64,000 nucleotides of DNA from the NCBI RefSeq assembly GCF_005146945.1, contig NZ_SWMS01000007.1, positions 62,001-126,000 on the forward strand, given 5' to 3'. The DNA is from Prauserella endophytica (GTDB lineage Bacteria; Actinomycetota; Actinomycetes; Mycobacteriales; Pseudonocardiaceae). Under the pieces are notes generated by a model. It did no database searches. It saw nothing but the letters and a program-made list of their open reading frames with translations, and was not told where the DNA came from. The stretch's first letter is position 1. Each line of letters begins with the position of its first letter. The position numbers and the translations under genes were made by a program. Positions 31,355 to 40,320 of this stretch are shown one piece after another.

Positions 31355-31750
31355 TTGAGCGGTGAGCAGAACGAGCCGACGCTCGACATCGCACGCGGCG
31401 ACGTCGCATTGTCGAAGCACCTGAAGAACTCGCTCGGAATACTGAAGGACAAGGTCGACGATCCCGAGTTCAAGCGCCTCGTGGACGACATCACCTCAGG
31501 GCGCCGGAGCCTGCGCGACATGATGAACACCCCGGTGTTCGCCCGCGCCCTTGACCCGCTCGTCGAACGAGGCGCTGAGACGTACCGCGACCTGTCCGAG
31601 GAAGAGCGCGAGCAACTCGCACGCCAGGGCGAAGAGCAGTTCGAGCAGCTGCGCCAGGAGACGGAGAACCCGTCCGCGGCGCAGCGGCCCGACGAAGATG
31701 GCGACGATGGCGAGGATGAGGACTTCAGCGACCGCACCTGGATGCGTTGA
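31355..31750 (+). CDS. Acidic protein of unknown function, third gene of the WXG operon
   Basis: A 131-aa protein. The first 80 residues are mixed-charge helical (LSKHLKNSLGILKDKVDDPE); the tail is strongly acidic (DEDGDDGEDEDFSDRTW). The start is an uncommon TTG at 31355, 2 nt after the previous stop, which supports coupled translation; the next good start would lose the first helix. No domain recognised. An immunity or chaperone role for the preceding protein is conceivable but not shown. Confidence 0.6.
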   Translation: MSGEQNEPTLDIARGDVALSKHLKNSLGILKDKVDDPEFKRLVDDITSGRRSLRDMMNTPVFARALDPLVERGAETYRDLSEEEREQLARQGEEQFEQLRQETENPSAAQRPDEDGDDGEDEDFSDRTWMR

Positions 31751-31860
31751 GGTGACTCGCTCGCCCCACCCGGCGTGATCCACAACGGACGCTGCGCGGG
31801 CAACGCCTTTCCAACGGACAGCGGCGTGACCGCGCTCCGACGACGACCGCTCGGCGCACG

Positions 31861-32868
31861 TCACACACGGACGAGCATCTTGCCCGTGTTGGCGCCGTCG
31901 AACAGGCCGAGGAACGCCGTTGTCGCGTTGTGGACGCCCGACACCACGGTTTCGCGCAGTCGCACGTGGCCGTCGAGCAACCAGCGACCGACCTGTGCCT
32001 CGAACTCGGTGGTCCGGTCGGCGAAGTCGTACACCACGAAGCCGCGCAGGGTCAGCCGTTTGCCCACGGCGAGTATCAGGTTGTCCGGGCCGGGTGGTGG
32101 CCTGGTGTCGTTGTAGCCGGAGATGGCACCGCAGAGCGTGATCCTGCCGAACGGCCGGATCGCGCCGATCGCGGCTCGCAGGTGATCGCCGCCGACGTTG
32201 TCGAAGTAGACGTCGATGCCGCCCGGAGCCGCGGCGCGCAGCTGTTCGCGTACCGGGCCATCGTGGTAGTCGAACGCCGCATCGAATCCGAGCTCATCCC
32301 GCAGATAGGCCACCTTCTCCGGAGAACCCGCCGAGCCGATCACCCGGCGCGCTCCCCGCAGCCGGGCGAACTGCCCGGCCAGGCTGCCGACCGCCCCCGC
32401 CGCGCCCGAGATGAACACGGTGTCGCCGGGCCGCATTCCGGCGACGTCGAAGAGTCCGAAATAGGCGGTCTGGCCCGGCATACCCAGAATTCCCAGATAC
32501 GCGGAAGCCGGAGCGACCGTGGTGTCGACTCGCGTGAAGTCGGCCGCTGGCGCGACCGCGTACTCGCGCCATCCGTGGTCGTGCAGGACCGTCTCGCCGA
32601 CCGGCAGTTCCGGGGCCTCGGACCGGACAACGGTGCCGACCGCCCCGCCGCTCATCACCTCCCCGAGCGCGAACGGCTCGATGTAGGACTTGGCGTCGAT
32701 CATCCTGCCGCGCATGTAGGGGTCCACCGAGAGATACTCGTTGCGCACGACGACCTCACCCTCGCGGGGCTCGGCGATGCGCACCGAGCCGACCTCGAAG
32801 TCGTCGGCGACGGGTGTCCCCACTGGCCGTCGAACCAACCGCACCTCCGCACCGTGGCCGGGTGTCAT
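31861..32868 (-). CDS. NADPH-dependent MDR oxidoreductase (curcumin/prostaglandin reductase-like)
   Basis: A 335-aa medium-chain reductase without zinc sites. YLSVDPYMRGRM (about residues 45-56), GMPGQTAYFGLFD and the cofactor motif GAAGAVGSLAGQFA are hallmarks of the leukotriene-B4 12-hydroxydehydrogenase/YncB group, which reduce enone double bonds with NADPH. ATG 32868 has GGAGGGAGG upstream and overlaps the preceding stop (ATGA). It is the last gene of the carboxylase operon, so it may reduce an unsaturated ketone before carboxylation (inference). Confidence 0.9.
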   Translation of the reverse strand: MTPGHGAEVRLVRRPVGTPVADDFEVGSVRIAEPREGEVVVRNEYLSVDPYMRGRMIDAKSYIEPFALGEVMSGGAVGTVVRSEAPELPVGETVLHDHGWREYAVAPAADFTRVDTTVAPASAYLGILGMPGQTAYFGLFDVAGMRPGDTVFISGAAGAVGSLAGQFARLRGARRVIGSAGSPEKVAYLRDELGFDAAFDYHDGPVREQLRAAAPGGIDVYFDNVGGDHLRAAIGAIRPFGRITLCGAISGYNDTRPPPGPDNLILAVGKRLTLRGFVVYDFADRTTEFEAQVGRWLLDGHVRLRETVVSGVHNATTAFLGLFDGANTGKMLVRV

Positions 32869-33659
32869 CGTCCCTCCCTCCCATGCGACTGGCGAGCGCC
32901 TGCCGCACTCAGCAGGCCCATGTCGCAGTCGGGCGGCACCGGCCCGTCGGTGAGTACCACGCCGGGGTGCTGTGCGTCCGGGACGTTCCAGCTCCGCCAC
33001 AGCTCGGCGAAACAGCCCGCCGATCCGCGCGCGAACCCCTCGGTGGGCACCAGGATCGCCTGGCGCCCCGTGCCTCTCAGTGCGTGCGCCCAGTACCCGC
33101 CGGAATCGATGCCGGACCCGCCACAGAGCACTCCCGGAACGCCCAGCAGATCCAGCCTGCGCACGATCGAGGTGTGCGCGCTGGTCACCTCGGCGGCCGC
33201 GTCCGCGGGCACCTCCGGCTCCCACACCAGCACGCGGCGTGCGCCGGCACCCACGTAGGCCGAGACGAGCTCCGCGAGTACGTCGCCGCAGTCCAGCAGG
33301 TCCACGGAAGCACCATCGGGGCCGTCTTCCAGCGCCGCCGCCATGCCCGCGGGTCCCGTGATCGACGCCGCGATCACCGTGTCCGGATACAGCGCGACCA
33401 GCACCTCGACCAGTTCGACGAGTTCGGCGACCGGCGCACGGCGGGCCAGCACGACGTCGACCAGCTCGACCCCGTCGCCGGCGGCCCGCACCGCACCGGC
33501 CTCAGCCCCGGGGTCGTGATGCGTCACCACCCAGTCCGGACGCACGAGCTCGACGGCGTCGCGGAGGCGGTAGGCGCGTTGAACGGGATCGGTCCCGGCA
33601 TCGGATGGCGCGCCGGCCATCCTGGCCGCGACCTCCTGAAGGACGGGTGCGAAGAGCAT
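32865..33659 (-). CDS. ApcE-position protein, possible uroporphyrinogen-decarboxylase-like TIM barrel
   Basis: A 264-aa soluble protein. The alternation of strands and helices (VTHHDPGAEA, ITGPAGMAAAL, RRVLVWEPEVPADA, GVLCGGSGID) resembles the URO-D/methionine synthase TIM-barrel superfamily; I am not certain of the family. Its position after HyuA-small-HyuA-HyuB subunits matches apcE, an accessory component of acetophenone carboxylase. Its ATG lies 2 nt after the HyuB stop and its own stop overlaps the MDR start, so it is in the same operon. Confidence 0.6.
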   Translation of the reverse strand: MLFAPVLQEVAARMAGAPSDAGTDPVQRAYRLRDAVELVRPDWVVTHHDPGAEAGAVRAAGDGVELVDVVLARRAPVAELVELVEVLVALYPDTVIAASITGPAGMAAALEDGPDGASVDLLDCGDVLAELVSAYVGAGARRVLVWEPEVPADAAAEVTSAHTSIVRRLDLLGVPGVLCGGSGIDSGGYWAHALRGTGRQAILVPTEGFARGSAGCFAELWRSWNVPDAQHPGVVLTDGPVPPDCDMGLLSAAGARQSHGREGR

Positions 33660-33661
33660 CG

Positions 33662-35788
33662 TCAGCCCTCGCCGGCGCCGGGATCGGCCCAGTCCCAGGA
33701 GCCGAGATAGCCCAGATGCTCCGGGGGCGAGTCGGCCCGCCACGCCGCGACGAACTCGTCGTAGCCACGGCCACGCGCCAGTCGCGCCCTACGCTCCTCG
33801 GCGCGTGCCGCCTCGGTCGCCTCGACGTCTGCCTCCATCCGTTCCTCGTCCCACACCAGCCGGTAGACCTGGGTCGCCACCTCGGGGCTGATGAGCCCAC
33901 GACGCAGATCCAGCATCGCCGCCTCGGGGTCACGCTCCAGCGGGTCGCCGTAGCCACCACCGCCACCGACCCGCTGGATCCAGATGTCGCCCTCAACCCG
34001 CGGATCCGCCGGCTGCATGGGATTGCCCACGAGGTACTCGCCCGCGATCGGCTGACTGCTCACCATGGTCGAGGCCTCGAAGGACAGACCTTTGCCGCCG
34101 TCCAGCAGCCACTGCCGCACCGCGTCCACCCCACCGGAGGGCCTGATCCTGGTCAGCGGCGTGCAGGAGCCGCCGTACCCGCCGAACATCCCGCCCGTGA
34201 CCGGAAACCGCCCGCCCATACTGGTGAGGCCGAAACCGAACATCTGACTGCCGTAGAGCATGTAGGCCCACTCGACGGAAGCCCCGCCACGGAACTTGCC
34301 GAAACCGTGGTTGTCGGCCGGAATGCGCCGCCACAAACCGAGCAGCGGCAACTCGGCCTCCCGCAACTCCATCTCGCCCCAGTCCGACACCGGTGCGAAG
34401 ATCGGCCCCGCCGCGTGCTCACCATCGCGATCGTGCAGCGCTCCGCCCCCTGCCGCGTTCATCTCGGTGGAGACGTTCGCGGTGACCTGCAGGTGCTGTG
34501 TCAGGCCGCCGTACTGCAACGTGGGGACCTGCGGGTACCACGGCGCCATGGGCTTGGCGACCCCCGGCACCGCGTACATCGCCTTGGTCACCGCCTGGTG
34601 CAGCGCGGAGTTCAGCGAGAACATCGTCAACAGCGACAGGGAGCTGGGCTGTTCCGAGTCCGCCGTGACGATCGAGCCCGGTTCCAGTTCGAAGTCGAGC
34701 GCGGCGATGAATCCCGCCGTCCGCGGCAGGTCGCCGTACAGGAAGTTCATGAAGAGATTGCCCACCATCGCCCGGGTGAAGTGGGCTTGGGCGTTGAGTG
34801 CGCGATCGATCGACGGCGAGCTGCCCTTGGTGCGGACGGTGAGCCGGTCACCGCGCTTCTCCAGCTCGACCGAGAGCTTGAACAGCCGCTCCTCCATCAG
34901 CGTGCAGTCCGCGAAATGCGAGGCACGGTAGATGCCGTCCGGCCAGGCCGCGATGCGGCGCCGGACCTCCGCCTCCGTTGTCTCCAGCACGGAGCGCATC
35001 GTGGCGATGAGCAGCTCCGGCGAGCGCTCCGCCATGAAGTCGTGCAGCCGGCGCTCGACGGCACGGGAAGCGGCGAGCTTGGAGCGGATGTCGGTCAGCC
35101 ACAGCATCGGATCGCGCACCTGGTTCTGGAACAGGTTCACGACGTCGCGGCGCACGATGTAGTTCTCACCGATCTTCATCGGCGGGATCCTGATGCCTTC
35201 GCCGTACTTGGTCGTCGCACGCACCGAGAACCCGCCCGGATCGATCGCGGCGCCGTTCTCGCCCTCGTGGATGATGGCGCCGATCCACGCGATGTGCTCG
35301 CCCTTCCAGAACAGCGGAATGAGCAGTGTGTGGTCGGGATTGTGGGTGCCACCGTAGTTGGCGTCGTTGTGGTAGAAGACGTCTCCTTCGGCGATGCCCA
35401 CGGTCGGCTCGTCGGCCCAGTAGCGCGCGATGAACTTCGGCACCGACGAGGTGGTCGCGGAGAACATGTTCACACCGCTCGACGTGGCGACCGCGAAGTC
35501 GCCCTCCTTCGTGTAGATCCCGACGATCAGATCGCCCCATTTCGCCGCCGCGGACGCGCTGATCTGCTGCATCATCTCGATGGACGACTGCAGCACCGCC
35601 TCGACTCGGCTGAGTCCCACGGACAGGTCGGCAGGGTCGGTGATCGCGGCGAGCGCCTCGTCCTCACGTTCGGTACGCGGCCGCAACCGGTACTCCGCGT
35701 TGATCTCCGGGTCCGGCCCGTACATCACGGGCTGGTTGTTCAGCAGGTCAGCGAAGAACTGCGCGGTGCTCGACTCGGCCGTGCTCAT
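33662..35788 (-). CDS. HyuB-type carboxylase/hydantoinase subunit (ApcD-like)
   Basis: A 708-aa protein of the hydantoinase B/oxoprolinase/acetone-carboxylase-alpha family. Family segments are clear: MMQQISASAAAKWGDLIVGI near residue 75, DVFYHNDANYGGTHNPDHTL, GGMFGGYGGSCTPLTRIRPS and VGGGGGYGDPLERD near the C-terminus. This subunit carries the catalytic site for carboxylation of the enolised ketone in acetone and acetophenone carboxylases, or ring opening in hydantoinases. ATG 35788 overlaps the HyuA stop (ATGA) and has GGAGGACA upstream. Confidence 0.9.
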   Translation of the reverse strand: MSTAESSTAQFFADLLNNQPVMYGPDPEINAEYRLRPRTEREDEALAAITDPADLSVGLSRVEAVLQSSIEMMQQISASAAAKWGDLIVGIYTKEGDFAVATSSGVNMFSATTSSVPKFIARYWADEPTVGIAEGDVFYHNDANYGGTHNPDHTLLIPLFWKGEHIAWIGAIIHEGENGAAIDPGGFSVRATTKYGEGIRIPPMKIGENYIVRRDVVNLFQNQVRDPMLWLTDIRSKLAASRAVERRLHDFMAERSPELLIATMRSVLETTEAEVRRRIAAWPDGIYRASHFADCTLMEERLFKLSVELEKRGDRLTVRTKGSSPSIDRALNAQAHFTRAMVGNLFMNFLYGDLPRTAGFIAALDFELEPGSIVTADSEQPSSLSLLTMFSLNSALHQAVTKAMYAVPGVAKPMAPWYPQVPTLQYGGLTQHLQVTANVSTEMNAAGGGALHDRDGEHAAGPIFAPVSDWGEMELREAELPLLGLWRRIPADNHGFGKFRGGASVEWAYMLYGSQMFGFGLTSMGGRFPVTGGMFGGYGGSCTPLTRIRPSGGVDAVRQWLLDGGKGLSFEASTMVSSQPIAGEYLVGNPMQPADPRVEGDIWIQRVGGGGGYGDPLERDPEAAMLDLRRGLISPEVATQVYRLVWDEERMEADVEATEAARAEERRARLARGRGYDEFVAAWRADSPPEHLGYLGSWDWADPGAGEG

Positions 35789-37917
35789 GAGTTGTCCTCC
35801 TGCCGCATCGTGAAGAAGCCGTATCCGTCCATCTCGCCCGACCACCCCGGCTCGATCACGATGTTCGTGTCCGCCGCCTCGACGATCGCGGGGCCGGTCA
35901 ACCGGTGGCCAGTGCTCAGCGCCGCGTAGTCGTAGACCTCGGTCTCCCGCGGTTGTTCCGTGGTGGTCCACCAGCACGTCCGCGTCCCCTTGCGAGCGGC
36001 ACTGACGGGTTGCCCCGACGCAGCACGTTCGACCCGTTGCGGTGCGGCACGCGGGATCCAGGCACGGAGCCGGATGGCGTCGATCGAGATGCCGATCTCC
36101 TTGGTCAACGCCAGGTCGCCGAAGCGGTCGCCGTACTCCTCGAAGTACGCCTTGATGACCGCGGCGAGGTCGTCCTGGGTCTCCATCCGGCGTACCGGGC
36201 TGGCGATGGTGATGACGTAGAGCTGCCCGGTCGAGCGCATGTCGAGCTCGACGACGGTCTCGATGTCATCCGCGCCGTAGCCCTGTCCGGCGAAGTCCGA
36301 CACCGCCCTCGCGTGGAACTCGTCCACGATGGCGTTGAAGCCGTCGAAATCGGTGAACAGCTGCTTGACCAGCGGGTTGAACAGCACCATCCACACGGAC
36401 CGCTCATAGATGTGCAGTCGCTCGAGACCGGCGGCCCCGGACGCGGAGAACACCGAGCTGTGCGGGGGTACGACGACCTTGCTCGCATCGAGCGCCCGCG
36501 CGTAGCCGCAGGCGTGCATCGGGCCGCCGCCGCCGAAGGAGAACACCGCGAACTCCCGCGGGTCGTATCCCTTGACGGTGATCCCCTTGAAGATCTCGGC
36601 GCCCATCGCCTCGTCGACGACCTTGCGAATCCGGCGGGCCGCCTCGATCACCGACACGCCGAGGGGTTTGGCGATCCGGCGTTCGATCGCCCGCTCCGCG
36701 CGCCTGCGGTCCAGCGGCAGCTTGCCACCGTGGTAGTTGTCCGGATCGAGGTAGCCCAGCACCAGGTTCGCATCGGTGACGGTCGGCTCGGTGCCTCCCT
36801 GCCCGTAGCAGGCCGGGCCCGGGTTGGAGCCTGCCGACTCCGGCCCGACGGCGATGCCGATGATCGGATCGACCCTGGCGATCGAACCACCACCCGCGCC
36901 GATCGCGGCGATGTCCATCATCGGGATCTGCACGTGCCAGCGGTCGATGACGGGGTTGAACTCGTAGAAGCGGACGGAACCGCTCACCACGATGCCGACG
37001 TCGAACGAGGTTCCGCCCATGTCGGTGGTGACGACCTTGTCGAAGCCGTGGCTCTGTGCCAGATGCCGCGACCCGTACAGGCCCGACACCGGGCCGGCGT
37101 GCACTGTCTGGATCGGCGTCGTGGCCGCCAGGCTGCCCATCCCGCCACTGTTGTGGACCAGCAGCAGCTCGCCCCCGTAACCACGCCCGCGCAGCTCGTC
37201 CCGCAGTGAGGAGAGCCGGTCCGACGTGAAGCGGTGCAGATAGGCGTTGATCGTGGCCGTCATCGACCGGGCGTACTCACCCGCACGCTGGGAAACCTCG
37301 TGCGACAGGATCGTCGGGAACCGGCCGAGGTAGATGTCGGGATACTCCTCCTCGATGACCGTGCGCACCAGTTTCTCGTGCTCGGGATTGACGTGCGCAT
37401 TGAGCAGGCACACCACGAACCCACGGACTCCCTGGTCGACCAGGTCCATGACGCGGTCGCGCACCTCTTCCCGGTCGAGCGGCATGACCACCCTCCCGGT
37501 CGAGTCGACGCGCTCGGTCAGCGCGGCGATCTGCTCCCGCTCGATCAACGGCTCGGGCCGCCGTGCGCGGGACAGGTCTCGGGTCGCGGTGGCGGGCAGC
37601 CCGTCGGCCCACTGCCTGCAGCGTCCAATGGGGACAGTGTCCTCGTGGCCCCGCGTGGTCAGCAGGCCCAGTCGCGGGCCGGCCCGCTCGATGAGCGCGT
37701 TGGTTCCCAGTGTGGTCGCATACCGGATCGCCGTGGTCCGGCCGAGCAGGCCGTCGACGTCCAGGCCCGCGTCCGCCGCGATGTCCTCGACCGCACGCAG
37801 GAAACCGATCGAGAGATCATGGTGCGTGGTGAGCGCTTTCGCCGTGCGGATCCGGCCGTCCTCGGCAGTGGCGAGACAGTCGGTGAACGTCCCTCCGATG
37901 TCGACGTTGATCTCCAT
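35785..37917 (-). CDS. HyuA-type ATPase subunit 2 (ApcC-like)
   Basis: A 710-aa actin-fold ATPase subunit. NVDIGGTFTDCLAT (phosphate-1 loop) opens the protein, followed by RYATTLGTNALIER, TDMGGTSFDVGI (phosphate-2) and SFGGGGPMHACGYARALD. HyuA-type subunits bind ATP and activate either the ring amide or the ketone. Its mate at 38273 is a second HyuA, so the complex has two different ATPase subunits, as in acetophenone carboxylase. It overlaps both neighbours by 1-4 nt. Confidence 0.92.
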   Translation of the reverse strand: MEINVDIGGTFTDCLATAEDGRIRTAKALTTHHDLSIGFLRAVEDIAADAGLDVDGLLGRTTAIRYATTLGTNALIERAGPRLGLLTTRGHEDTVPIGRCRQWADGLPATATRDLSRARRPEPLIEREQIAALTERVDSTGRVVMPLDREEVRDRVMDLVDQGVRGFVVCLLNAHVNPEHEKLVRTVIEEEYPDIYLGRFPTILSHEVSQRAGEYARSMTATINAYLHRFTSDRLSSLRDELRGRGYGGELLLVHNSGGMGSLAATTPIQTVHAGPVSGLYGSRHLAQSHGFDKVVTTDMGGTSFDVGIVVSGSVRFYEFNPVIDRWHVQIPMMDIAAIGAGGGSIARVDPIIGIAVGPESAGSNPGPACYGQGGTEPTVTDANLVLGYLDPDNYHGGKLPLDRRRAERAIERRIAKPLGVSVIEAARRIRKVVDEAMGAEIFKGITVKGYDPREFAVFSFGGGGPMHACGYARALDASKVVVPPHSSVFSASGAAGLERLHIYERSVWMVLFNPLVKQLFTDFDGFNAIVDEFHARAVSDFAGQGYGADDIETVVELDMRSTGQLYVITIASPVRRMETQDDLAAVIKAYFEEYGDRFGDLALTKEIGISIDAIRLRAWIPRAAPQRVERAASGQPVSAARKGTRTCWWTTTEQPRETEVYDYAALSTGHRLTGPAIVEAADTNIVIEPGWSGEMDGYGFFTMRQEDNS

Positions 37918-38273
37918 CAGCGTGCCTGCCCTTCCCGGATCTCCGAAGCCCTGGCCAGCAAGGCGTCCACGTCGATCTGAATGTCGTGCGCCAGCGGGTG
38001 TCCCGGTGGCAGGTACTCGGTCTCCAGCTGGACACCGCAGCCAGGGCAGTAGTACTCGACGATCCGGCACCAGGACGGGTCGGGCGCGAAGCTGTGCTCG
38101 CCTTCGAACCGTGCCGGGTGGATTTCCCGGGGATCCCGGTCGTGGAGCAGGAGCCCGCGCTTGTAGTTCTCCGACGCCGGCCCTATGGCGTGTCCGCAGC
38201 GTTCACAGTGCCAGGTCGTGCTCTCGGGGTCGATCTCCAGGTACTCCGTGACCCGAATGCGTTGACTGCTCAT
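37917..38273 (-). CDS. Small zinc-ribbon subunit (ApcB/acetone carboxylase gamma-like)
   Basis: A 118-aa protein with two Cys-x-x-Cys pairs: TWHCERCGHAIG and YYCPGCGVQLETE, spaced about 50 residues apart, a zinc site. Its place between two HyuA genes and its length match the small subunit of acetophenone carboxylase, and the acetone carboxylase gamma subunit has a comparable zinc-ribbon. The ATG and the stop each overlap the neighbouring genes by one base (TGATG), so stoichiometric synthesis is likely. Confidence 0.8.
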   Translation of the reverse strand: MSSQRIRVTEYLEIDPESTTWHCERCGHAIGPASENYKRGLLLHDRDPREIHPARFEGEHSFAPDPSWCRIVEYYCPGCGVQLETEYLPPGHPLAHDIQIDVDALLARASEIREGQAR

Positions 38274-40114
38274 CAGATACTCCTTGTCGGGGCGGTCAGC
38301 CGCAGGACACCGTGTTCGTCGAGCACGCCGGTCCAGCCGGGAGGTACGGCGCACGTGGTCGCTGAAAGGTCGATGAGTGCGGGACCCGCCACCGGCTCGC
38401 CGGGGAGCAACGCCGTGCGATCCAGCACCACCGTCTCCGTCTCGCCGTGGCCGGGCCAGCGAACGGCACTCGTCGTCCTCGAGGCCCCGCCGGACGTTCC
38501 GGAATCGGTGACCGGCTGGGTCAGGCCCACATGCGGCAGGGCATGGCTCGCCTCGACCGACACCCAGTCAGCGCCGTCGCGCTGGAAGCGGGACACGTCC
38601 AGCGTGACGTCCTGGCTCGGAATTCCCTCGCCGCGCATGTCGCGCAGCGCGCGGGCGGTCAATGTATCCTCGCTCTCCTCGCCCACCACCGACTCGTGAC
38701 GATGCCGGATGTCCACGGTGGATGCGCCGTAGGCGGAGAAAACCGGCGCGAACGGCAGAATGAGCAGTTCACCGATTCCCGCGGCTTCCGCTATCCCCGC
38801 CCCGTGAGTGGCGCCGTTGCCGCCGAACGCGAGTGCGGTCACCGAGGCCGGGTCGATGCCACGCTCGGTCAGCTCGGCCGCGAGCCGGCCGCCCGCGTCC
38901 TGATGCGCCGTCACGAGCACACGCTCGGCGGTCTCGGCGGGACTCAGGCCGAGCGTTTGTGCCAGCGGCTCGAACGCACGCGTCGCGGCGTCCGCGCTGA
39001 TGCGCATGCTGCCGTCCAGGAAGGCCTCCGGACGGAGCACACCGAGCACCACGTCGGCGTCGGTGACGGTGGGCTCCGCGCCGCCGAAGCCGAAACACGC
39101 GGGCCCCGGCTTCGCACCGGCGCTGTGCGGGCCGACCCGGAGCTCCGAGCCGTCCAGCCAGGCAACCGACCCGCCACCGACACCCAGGGGAACCAGATCC
39201 GGAAGCGGGAAGGAGATCTCCACATCCTCGATCCGGCCGTGCCGGCGCATGGGCACCTCGCCCGCGCGCAGGATTCCGACGTCGAGGCTGGTGCCGCCCA
39301 TGTCCAGCGTGACGAGGTCGTGGAAGCCGTAATGTTGCGCCACGGTCCGAGCTCCGAGCAGCCCGGCCATCGGCCCCGAGTTGTACGTCTTGCCGGCGAT
39401 GGTCCTGGCGACCCGTGCGGCGCCACCATCGTTGTGCACGATCCGCAGTGGCCGTTGATAGCCGTGCTGGCGCAGGTAGTCCTCGGCGCGATAGAGGTAG
39501 TCGGCGACATCGGGGTGCACGTAGGCGTTGAACAACGCGGTCGACCTGCGACGCACCGGATCCGGGTCGGCCGCGACCTCACCGGCCCGCAGTAGCGGCA
39601 CGGAGTCCAGGCAGTGCCGCGGATAGTGCTCGGCGAAGGTGTCGGCGAGGGCCTTCTCGTCCTCGGCACCGCCGTTCGAACAGGCGACGACCAGCCCACG
39701 GGCACCCTGCTGCAGGAGAGCACGCACAGCGGGCAATGCCCGAGCACCTCCGGCTCCGTTGTCCGCGTCCGGTATCTCGGCCACCATGCCCGGCTCCACG
39801 AACAGCCCGACTCCGGCATCCTGTTCCGCGGGACGCAGCCGTGGGTCGGTGAGCAGACCGATCCGAGGGCCCCGTCGCTGGACCACCGTGTTCGTGCCGA
39901 CCGTGGTGGCGTAGCGCACCGAGACGGTGTCGCGCAACATGTCCGGCACAGTCACCCCCAGTGCGGCGGCCGCGCCCTCGATGACCTCGCGAAAGCAGAC
40001 GGCAAGGTCGTGAGGGGTCGTCAGGACCTTGGTCGTGTGCGCGATTCCGTCCCGCACGACGAACCCATCGGTGAACGTTCCCCCCGTGTCGATATCGATC
40101 GTGATGACCGCCAT
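38273..40114 (-). CDS. HyuA-type ATPase subunit 1 (ApcA-like)
   Basis: A 613-aa subunit and the first gene of the operon. DIDTGGTFTDGFVV starts the ATPase fold; VRYATTVGTNTVVQRRGPRI and TLDMGGTSLDVGI follow, then FGGNGATHGAGIAEAAG. It is about 100 residues shorter than subunit 2, as the two Apc ATPase subunits also differ in size. ATG 40114 has GAGAGGAG upstream; the longer frame to 40138 is less likely. The 206-nt upstream region is shared with the divergent PucR-like gene and contains direct repeats. Confidence 0.92.
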   Translation of the reverse strand: MAVITIDIDTGGTFTDGFVVRDGIAHTTKVLTTPHDLAVCFREVIEGAAAALGVTVPDMLRDTVSVRYATTVGTNTVVQRRGPRIGLLTDPRLRPAEQDAGVGLFVEPGMVAEIPDADNGAGGARALPAVRALLQQGARGLVVACSNGGAEDEKALADTFAEHYPRHCLDSVPLLRAGEVAADPDPVRRRSTALFNAYVHPDVADYLYRAEDYLRQHGYQRPLRIVHNDGGAARVARTIAGKTYNSGPMAGLLGARTVAQHYGFHDLVTLDMGGTSLDVGILRAGEVPMRRHGRIEDVEISFPLPDLVPLGVGGGSVAWLDGSELRVGPHSAGAKPGPACFGFGGAEPTVTDADVVLGVLRPEAFLDGSMRISADAATRAFEPLAQTLGLSPAETAERVLVTAHQDAGGRLAAELTERGIDPASVTALAFGGNGATHGAGIAEAAGIGELLILPFAPVFSAYGASTVDIRHRHESVVGEESEDTLTARALRDMRGEGIPSQDVTLDVSRFQRDGADWVSVEASHALPHVGLTQPVTDSGTSGGASRTTSAVRWPGHGETETVVLDRTALLPGEPVAGPALIDLSATTCAVPPGWTGVLDEHGVLRLTAPTRSI

Positions 40115-40248
40115 GTCGCTCCTCTCCAGCCACTCCACGCGAGATCAGCCCGCGTCGTGCGCGGCAGGGACAACCTTGGCCACCGTCGCGCACCCGCTCA
40201 ATGGGCTGTGCTGACACCATCCGGTGGCGTCGACGGACAACCCGGCGC

Positions 40249-40283
40249 CGTGCGCGCGAGGGGAAATCTCGTGCGCGCGAGGG
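40249..40283. promoter_or_regulatory. Direct repeats of CGTGCGCGCGAGGG, candidate activator sites
   Basis: Two exact 14-nt copies at 40249-40262 and 40270-40283, spaced 21 bp start to start (two helical turns), lie between the divergent carboxylase operon and the PucR-like gene at 40321. Such phased direct repeats suit a dimeric or cooperative regulator. Confidence 0.55.
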
Positions 40284-40320
40284 CAAGTCCCCGCTGGGCC
40301 GATCGGACTAGCCTCTTGCC

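Noticed and set aside
33662-40114. Carboxylase operon considered as a hydantoinase/5-oxoprolinase system
   Set aside because: Two different HyuA subunits and a zinc-ribbon small subunit fit acetophenone carboxylase better; kept open as the refuting alternative.
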